13,689 nt of DNA, taken from the NCBI GenBank assembly GCA_016782355.1, contig JADHYP010000013.1, forward strand, positions 1 through 13,689, read 5' to 3'. The DNA is from Candidatus Syntropharchaeum sp. Lineage in GTDB: Archaea > Halobacteriota > Syntropharchaeia > Alkanophagales > Methanospirareceae. This document shows positions 6,984 through 13,689 of the stretch, in pieces. Position 1 is the stretch's first letter. Each line of letters opens with the position of its first letter. The notes beneath the pieces were generated by a model that ran no database searches, was not told the origin of the DNA, and saw only the letters and a list, made by a program, of their open reading frames with translations. The translations under genes and the position numbers were made by a program.

Positions 6984-8831
6984 GTGGCAGGGATGAAGGA
7001 ACATAGCACAAAGGAGCTGAGATACATACAGAAATGGGTTCTCTGGAGCATAATAATCGGGGTAGTGGCGGGACTCGGTGCAATTGCTTTTTATTTATTG
7101 CTACAAACGACAACGGCATTTTTTCAGGGTTACGTTTCTGGCTACCATCCCGCGTTACCGGCTGGCGAATCAAGTATTTTGTCGTTGCCTTCAAATTCAT
7201 TCCGTTTATGGGTGCTTGCATTGATTCCGGCAATTGGGGGGCTTATTGTCGGCTTGATTATCTATACTTTTGCTCCGGAAGCGGAGGGGCATGGAACAGA
7301 TGCAGTGATTGATGCGTTTCACAACAAAAGAGGTGCGATAAGAAAACGAGTGCCGCTAATCAAGGCAATCGCATCAGCCATAACCATTGGCTCAGGAGGT
7401 AGTGCAGGGCGAGAGGGTCCAATTGCGCAGATAGGAGGCGGATTCGGCTCTTTCTTGGCTTCTCGTTTGAAGTTAAGCGAAAGAGAGAGGAGGGTAATGA
7501 TGGTTTGTGGTGCTGCTGCGGGTATCGGAGCTATATTTAAAGCACCGCTTGGCGGAGCATTGTTTGGGATAGAAGTGCTATATAAAAGGGATTTTGAGAT
7601 GGAAGCCATGGTTCCCGCGATTGTGTCTTCGGTAGTTGCATACGCAGTGTTCTGCTCTTTTCCGCATATAGGGTGGGAGCCCATATTTAAAACGTCACCC
7701 TATACATTCAATCATCCCTATGAACTGATTTTTTACGCGATATTGGGTGTCGTTTGCGCGGTCTTAGGTATTTTCTATATAAAGATGTTTTACGGGACGA
7801 GGAAGATTTTCAGGAGATTGGATATTCCGAATCATCTAAAACCCGCTGCGGGAGGAGCAATGCTTGGAATACTTGCGTTGCTAATAGGCTACTGGAAACC
7901 AGAAGCATTAGATGGCGTTCTGGGTACGGGCTATGGCTTCATTCAGTTAGCCATTAGTGGTGACTTATATGAAAAATTAGCTCCTTCAATGCTAGAAGCT
8001 TCTCTTCTTATACTTGTTATTGCCATTGCGAAGATATTTGCTACGTCGTTTACCATAGGTTCAGGGGGAAGTGGAGGAGTTTTTGCACCCTCGTTGGTTA
8101 TAGGGGCTATGTTAGGAGGGTTGTTTGGCGGAATATCTCATTTTTTCTTCCCGGGGATAATAACGGAAGCAACGACGTCTGCTTTTGTGCTTGTAGGAAT
8201 GGCAGCTTTTTTCGCTGGTGCGGCGAAGGTGCCTATCGCAGCAATATTAATGATTTCCGAGATGGCGGGGAGTTACAGCCTGTTAGTGCCTTTGATGCTT
8301 ACATCGGTAGTTGCTTATGCCCTTTCCGGTGGATGGACGATATATGAGAAACAGGAAAAAACGAGGAAAGAATCCCCGGCACATAGTAGGGAATTCATGG
8401 TAGATATACTGGAAGGGATAAAAGTAGAGGATGCTTACACGAAGGATGTGCTGACCATTCAGGAGGATAAAACGGTGAAAGAAGCACTTTATTTTGCAGA
8501 GAGAATGGGGCACATAACCTATCCCGTGGTGGATGAGAAGGGGAAGATGGTGGGAATAACAACCGTAATGGATTTAGAAAAGGAAAGAGAGAAAGGGGTG
8601 GATTATAGGAAGATAAGGCTAATATGCACGAAGGAAGTGATAGTAGCGTATCCGGACGAGTTTTTGGAGGACGTCCTGCATAAAATGGACACATATAGTG
8701 TAGGAAGATTGCCTGTGGTAAAGAGCGGAGAAGAAGGAGAGAAAGAATTGATTGGAATAATAAGCAGAGCTGATATAATAAGGGAGCACTGCCACAGGTG
8801 GGATCTTCTCAAAGGTAGTTCTTCTTCATGA
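6984..8831 (+). CDS. ClC-family chloride channel/transporter with C-terminal CBS pair
   Basis: The 615-residue protein has about ten hydrophobic membrane segments in residues 18-450, then two CBS domains (about 483-535 and 548-600) joined by a charged linker. ClC anion-path motifs are present: GREGP at 142-146 with the gating glutamate Glu144, GSGGSGGVFAP at 359-369, and Tyr454 in WTIY as the likely inner-gate tyrosine. The first motif is GHGTD (102-106) rather than GSGIP. In EVLYKR, Glu197 is followed by Val198 where proton-coupled exchangers carry the second glutamate, so coupling may be lost or altered. The CBS pair probably binds adenine nucleotides to regulate the channel. The start is GTG at 6984 (ATG at 6993 is the alternative); GGGATA precedes the GTG. 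It is divergent from ttuA. It ends 136 bases before nifB. Confidence 0.95.
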   Translation: MAGMKEHSTKELRYIQKWVLWSIIIGVVAGLGAIAFYLLLQTTTAFFQGYVSGYHPALPAGESSILSLPSNSFRLWVLALIPAIGGLIVGLIIYTFAPEAEGHGTDAVIDAFHNKRGAIRKRVPLIKAIASAITIGSGGSAGREGPIAQIGGGFGSFLASRLKLSERERRVMMVCGAAAGIGAIFKAPLGGALFGIEVLYKRDFEMEAMVPAIVSSVVAYAVFCSFPHIGWEPIFKTSPYTFNHPYELIFYAILGVVCAVLGIFYIKMFYGTRKIFRRLDIPNHLKPAAGGAMLGILALLIGYWKPEALDGVLGTGYGFIQLAISGDLYEKLAPSMLEASLLILVIAIAKIFATSFTIGSGGSGGVFAPSLVIGAMLGGLFGGISHFFFPGIITEATTSAFVLVGMAAFFAGAAKVPIAAILMISEMAGSYSLLVPLMLTSVVAYALSGGWTIYEKQEKTRKESPAHSREFMVDILEGIKVEDAYTKDVLTIQEDKTVKEALYFAERMGHITYPVVDEKGKMVGITTVMDLEKEREKGVDYRKIRLICTKEVIVAYPDEFLEDVLHKMDTYSVGRLPVVKSGEEGEKELIGIISRADIIREHCHRWDLLKGSSSS

Positions 8832-8967
8832 ACCTGACTTTATAAGTTGGGCCAGAAAAACAGAAAGAGAAAAATTTATAAGGAACGAAATTATGCTTAA
8901 AAGAAGGGGTAGATAAAGAACTGATAGTAGTAGATAGGGCAGGACAGGATTTTGGAGAGGTGATAGA
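8832..8967 (+). promoter_or_regulatory. nifB leader region with TATA-like box and perfect Shine-Dalgarno
   Basis: The 136-base gap has a TATA-like AAATTTATAAGG at 8872-8883, which would start transcription near 8905 and give a leader of about 60 bases. GAGGTGAT at 8957-8964 is an eight-base match to the anti-Shine-Dalgarno, three bases before the ATG. Only two very short ATG frames (5-7 codons) occur in between. No riboswitch was recognised. Confidence 0.5.
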
Positions 8968-9885
8968 ATGAACGATACCACAGCGAAATCAATTAAAAGG
9001 GCGGAGATTCCTTCTCCTCTACCCGTAGCAAAAGTAGAAGGGAAGGAAATTCCATGGGACCCTTCGCAACTGAGGAAAATCCAGGAGCACCCCTGTTTCA
9101 GTAAAAAAGCCTGTCATTTCTTCGGCAGAATGCATCTACCCGTAGCGCCGAAGTGTAATATCCAGTGTAATTACTGCATACTGAAATTCGATTGCGTGAA
9201 TGAATCTCGACCGGGTGTGACGAGCAAGGTGCTAACGCCACGGGAAGCGTTGGAAAGGGTAAGGGAAGTGTTGAAAAAGGTGCATTACATCAAGGTCGTG
9301 GCAGTGGCGGGACCGGGTGAGCCACTGTTCAACGAGGAGACCTTCGAGACCTTCCGGCTCGTAAATGATGAGTTCCCACACCTGTTAAGATGCATGAGCA
9401 CGAACGGTTTGCTCCTGCCAGACCGAATAGGGGACATAGCGGAATTGGGAATCAACACCATAACCGTGACGCTTAACGCAGTTGACCCTGCTATTGGCAA
9501 GGAAATCTATTCGTTTGTCAATTACCGTGGTAAAATATACAAGGGAGAGGAGGGCGCGGAGATACTGCTAAAAAAGCAGTTGGAAGGAATTCGAGAGGCG
9601 GTGAAACGGAAGATCCTGGTGAAGGTGAACACGGTTCTTATTCCTACGGTGAATGATGAGCACGTCGTTGAGATAGCGAGGGAAATAGGGGAAATGGGTG
9701 TTTACGTGCAGAACATTATTCCGCTCATCCCGCAATACAAGTTCGCACATATCACACCGCCAACGCCGGAAGAGAAGAAGGAGATGCAGGGGAAATGCCG
9801 CGAGTATCTGATGCAGATGATACACTGCCGTCAATGCCGTGCCGATGCCATAGGGAAACTCGGAAAAGACATTCAAAACTTATAA
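8968..9885 (+). CDS. nifB: NifB-family radical SAM protein (nitrogenase FeMo-cofactor precursor maturase)
   Basis: The 305-residue product matches stand-alone archaeal NifB, without the NifX-like tail of many bacterial forms. HPC at 41-43 and His50 match the first K-cluster ligand region. CNIQCNYC at 63-70 is the CX3CX2C radical SAM site (Cys63, 67, 70), followed by FDCVNESRPGVTS. AGPGEP is at 114-119, and Cys132 in RCMSTNG and HCRQCRADA (Cys287, Cys290) match the second K-cluster ligands. NifB fuses two [4Fe-4S] clusters and inserts a SAM-derived carbide to make NifB-co. The two residues after the third radical SAM cysteine are Ile-Leu where NifB usually has Asn-Arg. No nifH, D, K or E/N lies in the window; methanogens without nitrogenase can also carry nifB, so its role here is open. 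Start is fixed by the GAGGTGAT site. The chaperonin gene follows after 78 bases. Confidence 0.92.
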   Translation: MNDTTAKSIKRAEIPSPLPVAKVEGKEIPWDPSQLRKIQEHPCFSKKACHFFGRMHLPVAPKCNIQCNYCILKFDCVNESRPGVTSKVLTPREALERVREVLKKVHYIKVVAVAGPGEPLFNEETFETFRLVNDEFPHLLRCMSTNGLLLPDRIGDIAELGINTITVTLNAVDPAIGKEIYSFVNYRGKIYKGEEGAEILLKKQLEGIREAVKRKILVKVNTVLIPTVNDEHVVEIAREIGEMGVYVQNIIPLIPQYKFAHITPPTPEEKKEMQGKCREYLMQMIHCRQCRADAIGKLGKDIQNL

Positions 9886-9963
9886 AGATGTATCTGTTAT
9901 TATTCATATTATTCAATTACATTACGGTGAAGATATAAGAGAAGGAGAGGGGGAAAAGAAGAG

Positions 9964-11724
9964 ATGACAATAAAGGAGGAGTTGCCACCTGGGGAAGTGC
10001 CGTCTGAGGAGATCCAGGAGATGAATATGCAGGTTTCCGATGCTTTTTCGGAGATGTTCAAGCCGATTATCGGTCCTTTTGGGTCCAAGATATTGATAAC
10101 ACAGGGCGCGACGAAGGTGGATGCTGCGGACCTCATATCCAGCAACGCATACAGCCTGATAAAGGAATTGAAATATATGCACCCCACTGCGGACATATTG
10201 ATAAACGCGGGGTTAACACAGGGCGAGAAAGTAGGGGATGGCATAGCTACGGTTATGGTTCTGACGGGCGAGCTGGTGAAGAGGGGGTATGCGTTGAAGA
10301 GCGAGGGCGTGCATCAAAATACAGTGGTGAAGGGGTATGAGAAGTCGCTGGAGCTTGTGAAAGAGGTTTTAACGGAAATGGCGTCCGTGGTGGCGGTAAG
10401 AGGAAAAGGGAGCGATGAGATTTTGAGGTGCGTGGCAAAGACAGCATTAAAGAAAGGGGATTATTGTGAAGAGGATAAATTGGCGGACGTGGTAGTAGAA
10501 AGCATAAAACGGATAAGCGATAGCGATGAGCCAATAGACGTGGATGATGTAGTAATAGAGACGAAGAGTGGGAGCCGCGTGCATGAGACGGGATTTTATG
10601 AAGGCGTTGTCGTGGACCGGGAAGTTCTGGATGCGCTTCCTACGGAGATGGAGAATGCGAGAATAGCATTGCTCGATTTCCCGATAGAACACAAGGAGCC
10701 GAAGGTAAAGGGAAGGAAGGAGCTAAAGACAGGGACAGCGGCAAGAGAACGAAGCAAAGCGGGAGAAACGCTTGGCGCGCTTGATTTTCACGTAAAAATC
10801 TCAAAACCATCTCATCTCCAGGAGTTCCGGGAGACAAGAGCAAGGATTTTTGATGAAGTCGTTGAGCCAGTAATAAAATCGGGTGCAAACGTGATTTGCT
10901 GCCGGTGGGGAGTGGATGACGATGCGTTGGGTAAGTTCCGCGATGCGGGAATAATGCTGATAAAAAGGGTGAAGTTAACGGATTTGAGACGATTGGAGAA
11001 GTCCACGGGTGGAAAGATAGTGAAAGACGTGAGTGATTTGAGCGAAGAGAAATTTGGCTTTGCGGGGAAGGTGGTGCAGCGAGAGATAAGCGGAGACAAA
11101 TACGTATTTTTTGAAGACTGTGTGCATAAGAAATCTGCCACGATAATTATAAGGGGCGTATCACTCAGGGTTTTAGAGGGGATGGTAGGTGAGATAAAAA
11201 GCGCTTTGCACGCCGTTGCGCAACTGGTTGAAGACGGCAGGGTGGTGCCGGGAGGAGGTGCGGTGGAATCCGAATGCGCACATCGGTTAAGAAAAGTTGC
11301 AAAAACGATACGTGGTAAGGAGCAACTGGCAATGGATGCTTTTGCTGACGCTCTGGAGTCGATACCAAAGGCAATAGCGAAGAACAGTGGAATGGACCAG
11401 ATAGATACGGTTGCGAAGCTCCGGGCAGAGCATTTCGCAGGTAATAAGAATGTGGGCGTATCGGGAAGTGATAAGTGCGTGAAAGACGTGGAGAAAGAAG
11501 GAATATTAGACCCGTTGAAGGTGAAGTTACAGGCGCTTATCTCGGCTACCGAGGCGGCAACCGGGATGATGAAGATAGATGATTTGCATATTGCGAAGAG
11601 TGCGGTAGATACGGAGGCGGAGGATATCGAGACGATAATAGCGGGCAGAACAAAAGAATTGATAGAAACGGAGCGGAGACCGGAGGAGTTCAAGTCCGTT
11701 AAAGGAGGTAGGGTGAGGTATTGA
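9964..11724 (+). CDS. Divergent group II chaperonin (thermosome-like) with degenerate ATP site
   Basis: The 586-residue protein aligns over its whole length with thermosome subunits: GDGIAT at 91-96, SGANV at 296-300 and AGIMLIKRVK in the apical domain, GGGA at 430-433, REQLAM-like GKEQLAM, and LDPLKVKLQALISATEAA with KIDD near 537-540. Thermosomes form double-ring cages that fold proteins with ATP. The nucleotide site is eroded: GPKG is GPFG (37-40), NDGAT is SNAYS (60-64) with the Asp lost, and the DDA helix before EDG (423-425) reads SALHAVAQLV with no Asp; only Asp92 of GDG remains. About 24 extra basic residues (about 249-272) interrupt the apical domain. The Gly/Met-rich tail of ordinary thermosomes is absent. 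Diverged extra Hsp60 paralogues are known in Methanosarcina. ATG at 9964 follows a purine-rich leader with GGAGAGGGGG about ten bases away. Confidence 0.9.
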   Translation: MTIKEELPPGEVPSEEIQEMNMQVSDAFSEMFKPIIGPFGSKILITQGATKVDAADLISSNAYSLIKELKYMHPTADILINAGLTQGEKVGDGIATVMVLTGELVKRGYALKSEGVHQNTVVKGYEKSLELVKEVLTEMASVVAVRGKGSDEILRCVAKTALKKGDYCEEDKLADVVVESIKRISDSDEPIDVDDVVIETKSGSRVHETGFYEGVVVDREVLDALPTEMENARIALLDFPIEHKEPKVKGRKELKTGTAARERSKAGETLGALDFHVKISKPSHLQEFRETRARIFDEVVEPVIKSGANVICCRWGVDDDALGKFRDAGIMLIKRVKLTDLRRLEKSTGGKIVKDVSDLSEEKFGFAGKVVQREISGDKYVFFEDCVHKKSATIIIRGVSLRVLEGMVGEIKSALHAVAQLVEDGRVVPGGGAVESECAHRLRKVAKTIRGKEQLAMDAFADALESIPKAIAKNSGMDQIDTVAKLRAEHFAGNKNVGVSGSDKCVKDVEKEGILDPLKVKLQALISATEAATGMMKIDDLHIAKSAVDTEAEDIETIIAGRTKELIETERRPEEFKSVKGGRVRY

Positions 11725-11747
11725 AGTCTTTTCTGTATTTGGTTACC

Positions 11748-11774
11748 GCGGAGAGCGCAGAGAGCGCGGAGATG
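11748..11774 (+). repeat. Three tandem 9-bp GC-rich units (GCGGAGAGC-like)
   Basis: GCGGAGAGC, GCAGAGAGC and GCGGAGATG follow one another without gaps in the otherwise AT-rich 132-base space between the chaperonin and the toxin-antitoxin remnant. The purine-rich GCAGAG theme resembles short dispersed intergenic repeats seen in other genomes, but that is recollection, not a search. No hairpin or coding sense is evident. Confidence 0.7.
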
Positions 11775-11856
11775 ACGGAAAAAGGGAAGCTCAAAATTCT
11801 TTTTATGAAGGCGCTTTAGAATACTTTTGCTTCTGTAAAGTAATCAAATAAAAATA

Positions 11857-11949
11857 CTAGCCCTCTAAACCCTCTATTATTTTATCTAAAACGGATTTTA
11901 AGTCAGCAGGTTCTGATGGATGAACGCCATTTTTGTCGTGTTTGTGATA
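11857..11949 (-). pseudogene. C-terminal remnant of a TumE-like (DUF6516) toxin
   Basis: In a frame different from the antitoxin, 30 codons beginning YHKHDKNG and continuing through HPSEPADLKSVLDKIIEG to a TAG stop match the end of TumE-family toxins, which typically finish in (P)HHKH ... PSEP-x-L-x-VL-x-I. The preceding 70-80 codons of such a toxin are missing: immediately upstream, homology switches to the end of the antitoxin at about position 11950. The open frame extends upstream to an ATG at 12075, but that part is only the antitoxin gene read in the wrong frame. The remnant has no start or ribosome site of its own and cannot encode an active toxin. Confidence 0.65.
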
Positions 11950-12235
11950 TATTGACCCCAGCCAGTATCCGAAGTCTCCTATCCCAGACATCCAAACCCT
12001 TCTTTGCCGCAAACCAATCAAAGTAGTCGTCTCTGTCATCCAACTCACCTGATTCCAGCTTATCCATGAACTCATCAGAACTCATCTCATATTTTTTTTC
12101 AAATCGCTCGCATACACTCATATACTTTTTTTTCTTATACGAGGCAATATGGGCATCCCTTGTCAGTGCTGACTTTATGATGCTACTTACCTCCTGCACC
12201 GGATACCCCTTCTTAATATCTATTTTCATCGCCAT
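11903..12235 (-). CDS. Antitoxin-like protein of a TumA/TumE-type pair, 3' end altered
   Basis: The 110-residue product has a basic N-terminal helix (KIDIKKGYP) and the motif FEKKYEMSSDEFMDKLESGELDD followed by YFDWFAAKKGLDVWDRRLRIL, which I recognise from small antitoxins encoded just upstream of TumE-family toxins. Homology stops at ILAGV (residue about 94). The last 16 residues, NISQTRQKW and on, are the toxin remnant read in the wrong frame, so the original stop was lost when the toxin was deleted. GGAGGTGT at 12245-12252 lies nine bases before ATG 12235; a second ATG two codons in (12229) is less well placed. TATA-like AT-rich sequence near 12298-12320 precedes it. The antitoxin may still be made and could act as an orphan protecting against related toxins; that is inference. 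Confidence 0.72.
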   Translation of the reverse strand: MAMKIDIKKGYPVQEVSSIIKSALTRDAHIASYKKKKYMSVCERFEKKYEMSSDEFMDKLESGELDDRDDYFDWFAAKKGLDVWDRRLRILAGVNISQTRQKWRSSIRTC

Positions 12236-12244
12236 TTTGATTAG

Positions 12245-12252
12245 ACACCTCC
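12245..12252 (-). promoter_or_regulatory. Ribosome binding site of the antitoxin-like gene
   Basis: GGAGGTGT on the minus strand, nine bases before the ATG at 12235, is seven of eight bases to GGAGGTGA. Its preservation suggests the antitoxin gene is still translated although its partner is broken. Confidence 0.65.
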
Positions 12253-12367
12253 TTCAATCTTCATTTCGCGAAAATACTAACACTCATTTTACCACCATTT
12301 AATATATCAAAATTAGGCTATAAAAATGTTTTTTATTACGATACCTTCTGGCTGCAGTGTCGGCTTA

Positions 12368-13489
12368 CTATTCAATTTTGAACCGCAATAGTGCTGCAAT
12401 CCCACCCAGCCCGTTTAACCTCTTACCGGGCTCAAACTCACTACTGAACACCACTATTTTCCCTCTTCCACTTTCCACGTCTCTAAGCATGCTTTCTACC
12501 TGTTCTCTCCCCTTCTCCCCGCCACCTTCTTCCGTCTCTGACGCCATGAGCTTTTCATCGCTTACAAGTAATGTTTCTATCGCACCGTACCGCAAAGCAT
12601 TTCTCACCTCTTCTTTTCCATACACCGCCTTTCCATCCTTTTCCTTGCTTATCTCTTCCATTAACCGGTCCAGCAGCCGGACTTCCTTTGTCAGCCGCTC
12701 CTCCTTTGTCAGCCGTTCCACAGCTCCTCGTTTCAAAACTTCTATGAACCCCGCCGTGCCGACACTCGAAACCTGCTCCGTTCTCGCTCTCTTCGCTAAC
12801 TCCGAGTCCTTTTCCTTTAAGAACGAAAAGAAATCGTTCTTTACGAAACCGGGACCCGCAATGATTATTGCTGCTGCGGACGTGGAAAGAAAAGAGTTTT
12901 TCAACTGGTTTAGCGTGGCATAAAAGAAATCCGTTTTAGTTCCGTCTCCTTTGTCCATGCCTTTTCCCGAGCCATATCGTATAGAAAAAAGCTCATCCAC
13001 GCCATATTGTCTTACTATACCGGCAACCGCCTCTCCTTCCTCTATGGTGACTACGATTACGTCAGGAGAAGAAACAGCTTTTTCCGCTTCTCTCAGCCGT
13101 TTTAGCTGATGTTCTTTCCACGTCTTGACGATGGAAAGCGCAACGCCGGGTTCGATGTTAAAGGTATGATAAGAGCCCAGTTCAGTATCCATTCCTTTCT
13201 CGATTACGCCTTTTATACGCAATCGGTGCGAGAATTTATGAAATTCTATGCTTTCCGCTCTTATGCCCAATCTAAGCGGTTTTTTTTCCGTCTTATCCGG
13301 TCTTACTTTATCGGTTGCCTCTTCTAATCTTCTATACGTAAGAGAATATACAAGGTCGCCCGGTTCTATCACATGCTTGAGATGCCATAAGTCGTCTAAC
13401 GATTCCGGGATTAGAGAGATTTCCCCTATACGCTTTCTTTCTCCGCTCTCCTTCTCCTTTATTTTTAGCTTCTTTTTTGATACTTTCAT
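12368..13489 (-). CDS. pelA: Archaeal pelota, ribosome rescue and mRNA surveillance factor
   Basis: The 373-residue product shows the three pelota domains: an N-terminal Sm-like domain (LWHLKHVIEPGDLVYSLTYR; LGIRAESIEFHKFSHRLRIKG; LGSYHTFNIEPG), a central domain with VVTIEEGEAVAGIVRQYG and IAGPGFVKNDFF, and a C-terminal eRF1-like domain with YGKEEVRNALRYGAIETLLVSDE. With aEF1A and ABCE1 it splits stalled ribosomes. Archaeal pelota also has reported ties to recombination helicases. It lacks the GGQ loop of release factors, as expected. The frame opens at TTG 13492, but the ATG at 13489 is the more natural start; AAAGG lies a few bases upstream. A TATA-like AAAAATAAATATG lies near 13531-13543 on the minus strand, inside the 5' region of the divergent ATPase. 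It is separated from the antitoxin-like gene by 132 bases. Confidence 0.95.
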   Translation of the reverse strand: MKVSKKKLKIKEKESGERKRIGEISLIPESLDDLWHLKHVIEPGDLVYSLTYRRLEEATDKVRPDKTEKKPLRLGIRAESIEFHKFSHRLRIKGVIEKGMDTELGSYHTFNIEPGVALSIVKTWKEHQLKRLREAEKAVSSPDVIVVTIEEGEAVAGIVRQYGVDELFSIRYGSGKGMDKGDGTKTDFFYATLNQLKNSFLSTSAAAIIIAGPGFVKNDFFSFLKEKDSELAKRARTEQVSSVGTAGFIEVLKRGAVERLTKEERLTKEVRLLDRLMEEISKEKDGKAVYGKEEVRNALRYGAIETLLVSDEKLMASETEEGGGEKGREQVESMLRDVESGRGKIVVFSSEFEPGKRLNGLGGIAALLRFKIE

Positions 13490-13490
13490 C

Positions 13491-13689
13491 AAAAACCTTT
13501 TCTTAGAAAGAAAAGCTTTACCAAAAGAACATATTTATTTTTCTAAAAAGAAAAAATGGATAGAGAGAAGAGAAATTCTCGCAATAAAAGGTCCTCGGCA
13601 GTCAGGCAAGACAACTCTGCTCGAAATGCTGAAAGAGGTATTGGAGGGGAAAATTCGAGAAGAGAATATAATCTTCTTAACGTTTGAAG
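13491..13689 (+). CDS. P-loop ATPase (AAA, possibly DUF4143-type), 3' part cut off by window edge; start codon unclear
   Basis: Codons in phase with position 13560 read WIERREILAIKGPRQSGKTT, a Walker A motif in the style of archaeal AAA ATPases of the AAA_14/DUF4143 type, then a helix and NIIFLTFE as the next strand, after which the window ends. The frame is open upstream through KNLFLERKALPKEHIYF, which looks like genuine protein, back beyond 13491, but contains no ATG, GTG or TTG before the Walker A motif. The only nearby ATG (13556) is one base out of phase. A TATA-like ATATTTATT (13531-13539) is placed as if for a leaderless message from that ATG. The gene may use a rare start, contain a one-base frameshift or sequencing error, or be 5'-truncated. 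It is divergent from pelA. Function unknown; related ATPases often accompany mobile or toxin-antitoxin functions. Confidence 0.6.

Noticed and set aside
6904..7233. Upstream extension of the ttuA reading frame by 110 residues
   Set aside because: It lies over the start of the ClC gene on the other strand, has no TtuA homology and precedes the promoter-like gap. The family N-terminal cysteine finger begins just after the ATG at 6903.
10812..11693. Long minus-strand open frame of 293 residues opposite the chaperonin
   Set aside because: Serine-rich composition with no recognisable domain; it mirrors the codon use of the well-supported plus-strand chaperonin, so it is a shadow.
12660..12725. 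Apparent small in-frame duplication (ERLTKE twice) in pelA
   Set aside because: The region aligns without a gap to other archaeal pelota proteins as I recall them (GAVERL-x3-ER...RLLDRL), so it is probably chance similarity, not an insertion.
12357..12923. Plus-strand open frame of 188 residues opposite pelA
   Set aside because: Low-complexity Ser/Pro-rich shadow of pelA, with no ribosome site or homology.
1..13689. tRNA, rRNA, CRISPR, transposase or inverted-repeat ends
   Set aside because: Reading both strands showed no regularly spaced repeats, no T-loop-like sequence in gaps and no transposase-like protein. Covariance-model searches were not available.

Overview
The window looks like a chromosome fragment of an uncultured methane-cycling archaeon of the Euryarchaeota/Halobacteriota. 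The methanopterin C1 enzyme Mch, archaeal pelota, a group II chaperonin, a TtuA/Ncs6-type tRNA thiolation enzyme and an archaeal NifB support this, as do TATA-like boxes about 25-30 bases before predicted starts and GGAGGTGAT-type ribosome sites. The mix would suit ANME-1/Methanophagales or a relative, but that placement is inference. Genes are dense and both strands are used.

Left part (1-3184): a partial M20-family metallopeptidase runs off the left edge and is divergent from a phosphoribosyltransferase with an extra C-terminal domain. The phosphoribosyltransferase meets mch tail to tail. Behind mch, on the same strand, lies a family 4 uracil-DNA glycosylase, which is divergent from a short, apparently amputated HD-domain protein.

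Middle part (3185-6903): a minus-strand pair encodes a STAND/AAA-like ATPase and, 28 bases downstream, a protein with a P-loop-less N-terminal domain plus 40-residue TPR units. It looks like a two-component regulatory or defence-type module and is the least understood unit here. Next to it is a TtuA/Ncs6 tRNA 2-thiouridine synthetase.

Right-middle part (6984-11724): three plus-strand genes follow: a ClC chloride channel/transporter with two CBS domains, nifB with a textbook ribosome site, and a strongly divergent thermosome-like chaperonin that has lost two of its expected ATPase aspartates and gained about 24 basic residues in its apical domain. No nitrogenase structural genes are visible.

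Right part (11725-13689): after a small 9-base triplicate repeat comes the wreck of a toxin-antitoxin pair: an antitoxin-like gene whose 3' end is fused out of frame to the last 30 codons of a TumE-like toxin. Pelota (pelA) follows on the minus strand. A divergent P-loop ATPase runs off the right edge and has no ordinary start codon in its reading frame.

No rRNA, tRNA, CRISPR array or insertion sequence was recognised, and no gap between genes exceeds 300 bases.
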